Source: Phytophthora hibernalis
Taxonomy: Eukaryota > Oomycota > Peronosporomycetes > Peronosporales > Peronosporaceae
Direction of reading: 5' to 3'
Assembly (NCBI GenBank): GCA_012656075.1
Contig: JAAKBF010000255.1
Coordinates: 124,001 to 188,000 of the forward strand
Length of the DNA: 64,000 bases
The translations under genes and the position numbers were made by a program. Below the pieces are notes generated by a model. It searched no databases. It saw only the letters and a program-made list of their open reading frames with translations, and had not been told where the DNA came from. Of the stretch, positions 1-8,435 are shown in pieces (the stretch's first letter is position 1; every line of letters begins with the position of its first letter).

Positions 1-1656
1 TGTACTTGGCCACCAGCGTCCATGCGAGTTCCCACCACTGCGCCACGACATGCTCCGCGAACTCGTTGCTCTGTGCTTCCAGACGAGCAACCAGCTCGGT
101 GTCACTCCGTTTTTCAAGCCCTTCTTTCTCCATCTTGAGTCGTCGGGCAAAGGCCTCCTTCTGCAAGGCGTCGATCTTGCCTCGGATGTCAATGTTCATC
201 GAGTTGTAACGCAGCAGGCTCCAGTTGTTCACGAAGTTGAAGGCCCACCACGCAGACTGCGCGTTGAACTTGCTCTGTTGGCCCATCAAGTACGACTTCG
301 GGACGTCGTTCTGAGCGCAGGAGAACGGAACGAAGACCGAGCCGTGTGGGGCATCCTGAGCATACCATGCAACGCCACCAACAGCATCCGGTCCCTTGTG
401 ACTTCGACTCTGCAGAACGAAAGCAAACAACGTGCGGTACATCGAGATCGGTCGTTCCCATCCGCCAATGACACCACCGGGGCTACCCGACCACCGCACG
501 GGTGCTCCGAAGGGACCAGCAGCCAACCCCTTGGTCATGTCGTAGCGCGTGTTTTCGTAGTGGTCGCGAAGTAGCTCCATGATCTTGGAAACCTCCACCT
601 TGTGGTCGGGTTTCACGGAGAACGGGTAGGTGGCGTACTGTGAGAAGCTGCCGAGACGGGCATCGAGCTGCAGTGACGGAGCCAACACATCGAAAACACG
701 CCACACACGACGTCCAGTGTAAAGCGGGCCGATGGCGTCCTTGTCTGCAAACCCGTAGGCGGCAGTGAAGTCGAAGGGCTTCTCACCCTTCGGGTCCCAC
801 CAGCCCATGTCTTCGGCAAGCGAGTGCACATTAGTTGAGGCCATGAACCAGTCGGACTGGCTCATGTCGATTTCACGGATCGTGAAGCCGTTGGCGACCA
901 CCGTCACATGACCGTCGGGCACACGTTGAGCTGCCCACACAGCTCCAGATTCGTCCTTTCCAGTCATGACGTGGAAGACCCAGACCTCACCCAGCTTATC
1001 GCCCACGACAAGCGCTTCAGCCGAGTCGCCAAAGTCTGGGTTCGCCATATCTCCGCTGTCTTCGCTGTAGAAGCCGTACTTCTCGGCCAACGTTCCCATG
1101 GTGCCCACAGCACAGCGCGCAGTCGCACAACGTTCAAGTGCGATCTTGGTGAGCTCTGCGATGCCAAACATGTTCTTGCCTCCAGGCACATTCAACGGCC
1201 ACCCAGCGGTCTTGGCGCCACACGTACTTTCTCCAATGCTGAGCTGCACCTCGTTCATCATGCCATAGTCCTGGTCGAAGTACGCATACGTGTGCTCCAC
1301 CTGCGGATGTACCCCAGCGGCATCATGTACTCTTGCTTCACTTCTGCAAGTGGGTCGTGCACAGGTTGGTAGTGGGGGCCACGGTCCGGCGCCACTACTC
1401 TCGGGTATCCACCGTTGAAGTTGTAGACGGCACGCTTGCTACCCGGCTCATGATCTTGTGCCGGGACACGAACAAGACGCAGATCCGAGGCGCTGTCACC
1501 GGCGTCGTCTGTGTGTGCGATCAGCGTCGAGTTGTCTGCACTCGCACCTTGAGTCACAGCAATTGCAGTACAGGCGTCGACTTGAACCTGTTGTAGCGAC
1601 ATCACCGCGAGTGCGGCAGCAGTCGTGCAAAGGTGAGACCAACGAAAAGGCTTCAT
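1..1656 (-). CDS. Family C69 secreted dipeptidase-like hydrolase (3' end outside window, one frameshift)
   Basis: An N-terminal-nucleophile peptidase of family C69 (dipeptidase A type). The ATG at 1656 starts a signal peptide rich in Ala/Leu. Cys29, in CTAIAVTQGA, is the expected catalytic nucleophile exposed by processing, and the following HTDDAG stretch is typical of the family. At about 1308 one base is missing (a G in the plus-strand gcggat), shifting the frame. Beyond it the frame is open to base 1 and keeps family-like sequence such as VPFSCAQNDVPKSYLMGQQ and, at the edge, WWELAWTLVAKY. At least 552 codons lie in the window. It probably acts outside the cell or in the secretory pathway. 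The AA17 genes next door share its strand. Family call confident; whether the frameshift is real or a consensus error is open. Confidence 0.85.
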
Positions 1657-2279
1657 GCTGCGCTTGAGTGTGAGGGTTGGATGGGGCTTATACGACGATG
1701 TCGTCGAGGTGAGCTGCTCAGGCAGAAATGAAGAGTGAGCGTTAAATGAGCCGGCTGAGCTCGCCTTGAGTGTGCTGGTGCAGGCTCTTCTCGAATCCAG
1801 AGCGCGAAACTGACGGGCTCCAGCTATCAATTGTCCCGCTTCAAGTCTCTCGCCGTGCGATCGAGTCGAACTTGACTTCTTCCGCCCTGGTGAGCGTAGC
1901 TTCGCATGCATCAGACTGGGGCCCCATCAGCAACGCCAAGGCCTCTTCACTTCAGTTTGGTCCAGTGGAAACCGCTATTCAACAGCATCCATCAGCCAGA
2001 AATACACAATCGCATTAGTACGGCACGTTGGTCCGTTGACCACTTGAAGTGGTACATGTATTAATAAGACATCAACAAAAGTGATGGCGTGCGGGCTGTT
2101 ACGTTGCAATGTGTGACGTGGCATGCGACCCCTTGAAGATCGACCACCGAACGACTTCAGCTTCAGTTTCTTCTATCAGAGGAATGTGCATTGTTGACGT
2201 TAACGCTCCAAACTACCCTTACTTACCACAACGGACGTCACTAGACACAACGACTTTATAGCTAACGTTACCCCGCTTT
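1657..2279. other. Intergenic, upstream of the C69 gene
   Basis: No convincing gene. It holds the 5' region of the C69 gene and the 3' flank of the first AA17 gene. Short ORFs here lack recognisable domains. Confidence 0.6.
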
Positions 2280-3107
2280 CTAGTTGCGACGCATACGACG
2301 AGAGCACTTGCCTGCAGCATCGGCCTCACCCGCTACCGCATCGGTCTGGCCCTTGGAAGCAGGCACAGGGGTAGTGACAGGAGCAGCAGTAGTGGACTTG
2401 GGGGTCGTAGCCTTCGGAGCGGCCGTGGTGGGTTTCGGGGTGGAGACAGGAGTGGCGGGGGTCTGTTCACCGGCGTCGGACGCGCTGGCCGCAGTGGGTG
2501 TGGACGGGGTGCTAGCACCGCTGCCAGGCACGACGATGTCGGAGCACGTCGGGTATGTTTGATCGGCGATGTCCGAGTGCCAGTAGAACTGCAGGACGCA
2601 GTCACCGGGTTTCTCACAACCCGAAACGTCGGCCGGCATCTTGACAGTGGTGCCGTCGTCGCCACCGTTGTTAGCGAACGGCTCGATGGTTAGTAGAGTC
2701 TTGTAGTTCTTGTAGGTGATCGTGCCCGTCGAGTCCTCGCTGGGCTTCAAGATGTTGAGTTTCATGTAGCCCGGGTGCGGGGCCGAGATGGTCCACTTGA
2801 CGTCGAAATCAGCACCCGGCGCCAAAGTGGTGAAGTTGCTGCCTGCCTCGTACACAGTGCCGCGGCATCCGTTGAGGAGGTTGAAGTTCGCGGCCGGAGG
2901 GAAGTCGACCTGTTTGTGCTGGGCGAGACCCTCAATGGGGGCGATCTGGAGCTCGTTGATACCGATATTGATGAGGACACCGGCGTCCTTGTGGTACTTC
3001 TCGGACATTTGCCGATTCTGCGGAATCAACATTTGACCGTGGGCGTTGGCCGTGGAGAAGAGCGCGGCGGCGGCCACTGCAAGCGAGAAAACTCCGGTCG
3101 ACGGCAT
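2280..3107 (-). CDS. AA17 lytic polysaccharide monooxygenase, copy 1 (intact)
   Basis: Secreted copper monooxygenase of auxiliary-activity family AA17, which in Phytophthora oxidatively cleaves pectin (homogalacturonan). The 275-aa ORF is intact. I chose the ATG at 3107 because it gives a 22-residue signal peptide (MPSTGVFSLA...TANA) that leaves His23 as the mature N-terminus, required for the histidine brace. By analogy with AA10 enzymes, His111 in SAPHPGYMKL is the likely second brace histidine and Tyr185 in DQTYPTCSD the likely axial residue. FYWHSD (His177) is also conserved in all three copies. The catalytic domain (to about residue 196) is followed by a Thr/Ser/Pro/Ala-rich tail ending KCSRRMRRN. 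It is the only copy of the three without a frameshift. An initiator-like TCATTCC lies about 40 bases upstream. Family call confident; ligand assignment is inferred. Confidence 0.93.
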   Translation of the reverse strand: MPSTGVFSLAVAAAALFSTANAHGQMLIPQNRQMSEKYHKDAGVLINIGINELQIAPIEGLAQHKQVDFPPAANFNLLNGCRGTVYEAGSNFTTLAPGADFDVKWTISAPHPGYMKLNILKPSEDSTGTITYKNYKTLLTIEPFANNGGDDGTTVKMPADVSGCEKPGDCVLQFYWHSDIADQTYPTCSDIVVPGSGASTPSTPTAASASDAGEQTPATPVSTPKPTTAAPKATTPKSTTAAPVTTPVPASKGQTDAVAGEADAAGKCSRRMRRN

Positions 3108-3146
3108 GGTTTGCTGTTCGATGTGCTTGAGTGAATGGCGATTAAG

Positions 3147-3153
3147 GAATGAG
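3147..3153 (-). promoter_or_regulatory. Oomycete initiator (INR)-like site of AA17 copy 1
   Basis: Minus-strand CTCATTCC matches the oomycete INR consensus YTCANTYY, 40 bases before the ATG. Start-site position is inferred. Confidence 0.5.
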
Positions 3154-3214
3154 AGCGAACAGCAAGACTGACACCACAATGGTCAGCAGTGGAGTGTGTT
3201 GACGGTAGGCCTGG

Positions 3215-3302
3215 GGACCAGCAAACTGTCGGCCGGCCGCCTGTTATTCATCATCAATTATCATCACGTGGACCAGCAAACGGTCGGCCGGCCGCCTGTT
3301 AT
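3215..3302. repeat. Pair of 33-bp direct repeats containing GGCCGGCCGCC
   Basis: Positions 3215-3247 and 3270-3302 are identical except for one base (t/g). Both start GGACCAGCAAAC and contain GGCCGGCCGCCTGTTAT. They sit 22 bp apart, about 110 bases upstream of the AA17 copy 1 start codon. Confidence 0.9.
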
Positions 3303-3582
3303 GTGACTTGCTTCCAGCTGTTGCTGGATCAGACGACTGGCGGATCCTCACGAACACGTGTTGTGGACAGCGACGCTGGTCTGCAACAAGTTGTTTGCTT
3401 GAAGCAATGCAGCTTGTGCTCAAGCGGAAACGTCAAGGTTATAAAAGCCCTCGTGTGGCTACAATGGAAGACATCCACGTAGTGGATGAAGCTGAAGGTG
3501 CTGGGCACGTTCGCTGTTCGAGTCGACGAACATCGGATTCATAATATATCCCCACTCTTATCTGTTCCAGCTTTCCACATGG

Positions 3583-3610
3583 CTCACGAGATAGATGTCT
3601 ATCTCGTGAG
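3583..3610. repeat. Perfect 12-bp-arm palindrome
   Basis: CTCACGAGATAG is followed by a 4-nt loop and its exact inverse complement. It would form a stem-loop; function unknown. Confidence 0.85.
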
Positions 3611-4404
3611 CGTGCATCGTGCACTGCGTGGAGGAATTACTCTATTCAAGTAGATTTAGCCCTTTTTCAAAGTACACGTAGATTGTTGAGACTACTTACA
3701 AAGTAGATTAAACAAGTAGCACGAAGAAATCTACATGTATGCAGCGTCACTATTTACGATGAACTTGTAAAACAATAGTCATGAGGCAATTGAAACGATC
3801 CCGGTAATTCGTTTAAAAGGCCTCCAAACCTGGCTGCATCGCGCACTTCATTTCTGCCGTCCCGTCGGCGGAAACAGCCTACCAGTCGAGATCCTATCGG
3901 AACTCGTGGATGTTTGCTGGCCGACGATGACGAATCAAAGTAAATATTACGGCTCAGCAAGCCAAGCAAGAATAATATTCTTGCTATGATCTCGTGTATT
4001 AAAATTCTAATTCCCGTCAACCTGTCACCTGCAATGCTGAGATCGCCATTGCCGCCCAGGCACCGCGCAACTTATCAAGTACATTGTATTGCCTTGTCCA
4101 GCGCAACACGCTATCATCGACAAGGTCAGTCTTCTTGTAAGTATCGGTACACGTAGTCAATTCAATCTACTTTCGTTTTTAAAACTGGTTTGCATCTACT
4201 TAAATTGATTAATTGCTCGCACTGAATGACGCTGGCCAAAAGGATCACAGCCTGGTCATCATACCTCATCTTCTGTACGGAGCCCTTCTCTATCGATTTA
4301 AAAAGGTGACAAAAACTGTTGATTTCATGGCGCTACTGACTGGCCTTCAACTACACGTAAACTTGGCAAAACATCGACACTCACTTCTACTGCGGCACTA
4401 CGCT

Positions 4405-5359
4405 CTAATCGCGACGCATGCGGCGTGTGCATTTGGCAGCGTCCGATTCACCCGCGACGGATGACTCGGAAACCGAGGAGCTGGGAGCCGTGGTAGCAAC
4501 GGGAGCAGCAGTTGTGGGCTTCGGCGTCGCGGTGGTCGGAGTAGGAGTAGTATTCGTCGTAGGAGTAGTGTTCGACGATGGGGTAGTGTTCGACGAAGGG
4601 GTAGTGTTCGAGGAAGGCGTAGTGTTTGACGAAGGAGTTGTGTTTGCTGAAGGAGTAGTCTGGCCGCTGCTGCCGTCCACCGATACCTCGCTACCAGCAT
4701 TCGAGGCCTCCGACGACGACGCCGTGGTCGGTGCAGTGGTGACAGTGGTGGTGGCAGTACCAGTACCGCTTCCGGACACAATGATATCGGAACACGTCGG
4801 GTACGTCTGGTTGGCGATGTCCGAGTGCCAGTAGAACTGCAAAGCGCAGTCTCCTGCGTTCTCGCAGCCCGATACGTCACTAGGCATGGTGGCAGTGGTG
4901 CCGTCTTCCCCGCCGTTGTTAGCGAACGGGTCGACCGTCTTGATAGCCTTGTAGTTCTTGTACGTGATCTTTCCAGCAGCGTCCTTGCTCGGTTTGATGA
5001 TGTTCAGCTTCATGTAACCAGGATGCGGAGCCTGGATGATCCACTTGACGTCGAAGGCAGCGCCCGGAGCCAAGGTGGTGACATTGTTTCCTTCTTCGTA
5101 GACTGTTCCACGACATCCGTTCATGAGGTTGAACGTCACCGCCTCGGGAAATCCTTCTGCTTTCGCTCCGAGAGGTTCTCGACGGGAGCGTACTGCAGCT
5201 CCTGGTCGCCTGCCTGAGAGAGGGCACCTGAATCCTTGCGGAACTTGGCCGAGATTTGACGGTTGGCCGGCACGAGCATCTGACCGTGAGCATCCGCCGT
5301 GGTGAAAGAGCAGCGGCGGTGGCCACAAGCGCAAGCGAGAGGATTCCAGCGGGCTGCAT
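4405..5359 (-). CDS. AA17 lytic polysaccharide monooxygenase, copy 2 (two 1-bp frameshifts)
   Basis: Second AA17 gene. The signal peptide starts at the ATG at 5359 (MQPAGILSLALVATAAAL). One base is missing in the run at 5305-5307; the next frame holds DAHGQMLVPANRQ with the mature N-terminal His. A second base is missing in the GGG at 5146-5148; the third frame then continues through NGCRGTVYEEG, QAPHPGYMKL and FYWHSDIANQTYPTCSD to the stop at 4405. All motifs of copy 1 are present and the three frames abut without lost residues, so the gene is probably functional with consensus errors, although a young pseudogene cannot be excluded. The tail is long, with a repeated NTTPSS unit, and ends KCTRRMRRD, closely matching the end of copy 1. 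Expected role: secreted pectin oxidation. Confidence 0.85.
4560..4660 (-). repeat. 18-bp minisatellite encoding NTTPSS repeats in AA17 copy 2 tail
   Basis: The unit GTAGTGTTCGACGAAGGG recurs about five times with small changes, encoding a tandem Asn-Thr-Thr-Pro-Ser-Ser stretch. Confidence 0.85.
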
Positions 5360-5482
5360 GATGTCGTTTCACTGTTCGAAGTTAATCGGCAGGAGATTAA
5401 TCCGAGGAACGATAGCTCAAGAACGAGAAAGTGGAAATGAGAGGAGACCAAGCGCAAAGCAAAAGACCACGAGGGCAAGACC
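5360..5482 (-). promoter_or_regulatory. Promoter block of AA17 copy 2, shared with copy 3
   Basis: Reading the minus strand, it contains INR-like CTCATTTCC (near 5433-5441), then GTTCTTGAGCTATCGTTCCT, and TCGAACAGTGAAACGA just before the ATG. Copy 3 has the same order of blocks (GTTCCTGAGCTATC, TCGAACAGTAAAACGT), so the two promoters are homologous. Confidence 0.55.
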
Positions 5483-6392
5483 ACATTCCGTTGAGCCGAG
5501 GCGATTGAGTCAGGGAAAAGCGCGGCGGTGTTGTGAAGAGGACATGCTGCAACGTGGGGTGAGATGGGGGTACAGATTGTGAGCAGGAAAGCAAGCCGGT
5601 CCGATCAGCGAGCTGAGAACCACCCTCTTCCGATGCACCACTGCAAGAGAGAGTATTGCAAGCTGGTCGATGCATCAGGATGGAGAGAGAGGTTTGAATC
5701 CGTTTGTTTTCGACTGTGAGCACCAACGACTCCCATTTTGATGCGGTATTAATATCGCTACATGAAATTGATCCCGTGCATGTCTGCTGATCATTGCGAC
5801 TTGCGATTTCTTGTCCCCACTTTGCACGGCACATGGTGATGCGTGTGCCGTGACACAGCTGGTTCCTGGGATCGGTTCTGGTCTTCTATCATCCGCGAGT
5901 TCATCACTTTACCTTCTGGTGGGTTCCCCGATCGCTCGGTCTCAAGAGTCTTGGGGCAAGACTTCCACATCGACGTCTTGTGACCGCGCGTGCCTTCTCG
6001 CTGATCAACTGCTGGGAGAGATTAACCTCAGACTGCTGCAGCATCGTGGAAGTTATTATAAAACAGGCAAGGCAGGAGAATTATTATACCTCAACTGATG
6101 TGTGCCGTTATTAATAACGCTGGAAAACATCACCCAACGTTGAAGAGCAAACAAACGTCCTTTTGACGAGGCTTAAATATGGTGCAGCTTGCTAGGACTA
6201 GCACCCACTACACTACCGGTATATTATTTACCTTGCAAGGACTATTATAATAGCTCAAGTGAGTTTTCACATGTAAAGCAAGGATCTTCTATCACAGCAA
6301 ACTTTTCGAAATTAACCTTTGGTTACGATACGTTGGCCATCGATTAACTGCACGCAATAAAACATCGACTGTTGTTCAAGACGCCTTCGATC
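5483..6392. other. Intergenic between AA17 copies 2 and 3
   Basis: No gene recognised. ORFs here have no known domain and no signal peptide plus conserved core like the neighbouring AA17 genes. Confidence 0.6.
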
Positions 6393-7360
6393 TTACCACT
6401 CTTGATATGGTGACGTTCTAGCTGCTTCACATGTTGAAGTTGTAAGAGCTCCGAGCACTACCTCCGGTCTGGGGGCCGGCGTCGTGCTGGGATTGGTACT
6501 CGTCGACGGGGAAGCGTTCGTTGATGGAGAGAAGTTTGCCGTCGGGGCAGAGTTTGTCGACGGGGAGCCGTTCGATTGCGGGGCGTTCGTTGACGGCGAC
6601 GAGTTCGTCGATGGAGAAGCGTTCGTCGACGGAGAAGCGTTCGTCGACGGCGAGGAGTTCGTCGATGGAGAGGAGTTCGTCGACGGTGAGGAGTTTGTCG
6701 ATGGAGAGGAGTTAGTTGAAGGTGCTGTAGCTGTTGTGGTCGACGTTGAGGTCGAGGTGCCACCACCGCTTCCAGACACGACGATGTCAGCGCACGTCGG
6801 GTACGTCTGCTTGGCAATGTCCGAGTGCCAGTAAAACTGCAGGACGCAGTCACCCGGCTTCGTACAACCGGAGACGTCGGCCGGCATCTTGGCAGTGGTG
6901 CTACCCTGGCCGCCATTTTCAGCGAACGGCTCAACATTCAGAAGCGTCTTGTAGCTTTTGTACGTGATCTTACCCGATGCGGCTTTGCTCGGCTTCAGGA
7001 TGCTCAGCTTCATGAAACCCGGGTGTGGGGCCTCGATATTCCACTTGACGTCGAAGTCAGCACCTGGCGCCAAAGTAGTGACGTTGTTGCCTGCCTCGTA
7101 CACGGTGCCACGACATCCGTTCTGGAGGTTGAAGGTCGCGGACGGAGGGAAGTCGACCTGCTTGTGCTGGAGAGACCCTCAATGGGGGCGATCTGGAGCT
7201 CGTTGAGGCCGATGTTGATGAGGGCACCCGAGTCCTTGTGGTACTTCTCAGACATCTGACGGTAGGCCGGCTCGGTCATTTTTCCGTGAGCGTGGGCCGT
7301 AGAGAGAAGCGTAGCAGCTGTGGCCATGAGAGCGAGCGAGACGAGTCCAGTTGGCTTCAT
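6393..7360 (-). CDS. AA17 lytic polysaccharide monooxygenase, copy 3 (frameshifted)
   Basis: Third AA17 gene. The ATG at 7360 gives signal peptide MKPTGLVSLALMATAATL..AHA followed by mature HGKMTEPAYRQ. At about 7172 one base is missing compared with copy 1 (ctggagagacc against ctgggcgagacc). The downstream frame carries GTVYEAGNNV, EAPHPGFMKL and FYWHSDIAKQTYPTCAD, so the predicted copper ligands are kept. The tail is expanded by 18-bp repeats encoding NSSPST. In the straight frame the tail ends at 6393 with no basic terminus. One base restored in the G5 run at 6471-6475 would instead end it at 6427 with GGSARSSYNFNM, so the true C-terminus is uncertain. The promoter resembles that of copy 2. 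Confidence 0.85.
6590..6718 (-). repeat. 18-bp minisatellite encoding NSSPST repeats in AA17 copy 3 tail
   Basis: The unit GAGTTCGTCGATGGAGAG and close variants recur about seven times. They encode Asn-(Ser/Ala)-Ser-Pro-Ser-Thr. Confidence 0.88.
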
Positions 7361-7460
7361 GACAACGTTTTACTGTTCGACGGTGCTTTTAATCGAGGAT
7401 AGCTCAGGAACGCGGAAGCAAAAGTGAACAGATCTGTGGGCATTCCGTTGGCCGAGTGGC
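7361..7460 (-). promoter_or_regulatory. Promoter block of AA17 copy 3
   Basis: Minus strand: TTCACTTTT matches YTCANTYY, and the GAGCTATC and TCGAACAG blocks match the copy 2 promoter in order and spacing. Confidence 0.5.
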
Positions 7461-8435
7461 GTGTGGTCTCGAAGGAGAAGCGTGGCATGAAGACCAAGGA
7501 TATAAAGAGATCTGCTTTTCCGATCCAGTGCTCATGCTGTGCTCACCTTGATATCGTCGCTTGAGAGTCCTCTATGTATACGTGCAATGTTGCACAGGAC
7601 TCTTCAGATTGGCCCGAGAGTACCGTATACATGTACATGCACACTGTACCGCGACGGCACTTGTTGTATCATCGGCCCTCACTTTTACTTTTCAGCTCTC
7701 CTGGGCCAGGAGATCGCACAGACCGCTTACACGACTTCATGTGTACCATGATTTTAAAAGGTTCTGCTCCAAATAGAAAGCCTGGAAGCCATGACACCGA
7801 CAGCAGAACCAATTCGACCAACGCTGACCAAGACGTAGAGATACTACCGGTACGTATACATTTCCAGGCGACCCCATCAAAACGTACCTGTAAAAAGCGG
7901 CCGGTCGGGAAAACTACTCAAAATAATTTACAAGAACAAAAACTTCACCAGAATATTTATCGTTTTAAACCACTCTCATTTCAAGAAGCAACATTCACGA
8001 GCATGTATGTATGTATTAATACCGGCATGACCGCGTTTGTCTCCCCATGCCGTGTTTCAAAGTCTAAGGTAAGCTAACGTTACACTACGATACAAGTACA
8101 TGTAATATTCTTCGAAGTAGATTCTTCAAGAATCTGTATTAACACTGTAAAATACAGTATCTCTCTTGCATGTACGGTACATGATGTACCGTACTACACA
8201 GCGACAAAAATGAGCGGTTCCAGGTGAGCTCCACGCTAAGATCAAACTTTGCAGTGCAAAGTATCCGTGCACATCTTATGCAATTCTTAGACACAGCACG
8301 GTCGGACGGCGTTGGTACATGTAGAAGTTCTGCTACCGGTAGAACTGAGCACCGTATCCTGTAGGTATGTGATTGTACCTCCGAAGCAACGTTGCATTTG
8401 TACTCACACACCACTTTATCACGCACCTACGTACT
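7461..8435. other. Intergenic right of the AA17 cluster
   Basis: AT-rich. Several short ORFs with no recognisable domain. No RNA gene seen. Confidence 0.6.

Larger units (their letters stand above)
3108..4404. other. Intergenic between AA17 copies 1 and 2
   Basis: No gene recognised. It contains the promoter of copy 1, a 33-bp direct repeat pair (3215-3302), a perfect palindrome (3583-3610), and AT-rich sequence with recurrent AAGTAGATT words around 3650-3730 and 4160-4200. Confidence 0.6.

Noticed and set aside
5811..6098. 95-codon ORF between AA17 copies 2 and 3
   Set aside because: No signal peptide, domain or coding-like composition; promoter and start context not convincing.
4560..6718. 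Regular short repeats that might suggest a CRISPR array
   Set aside because: Units are contiguous 18-mers in frame within AA17 tails, with no unique spacers, in a eukaryotic genome.
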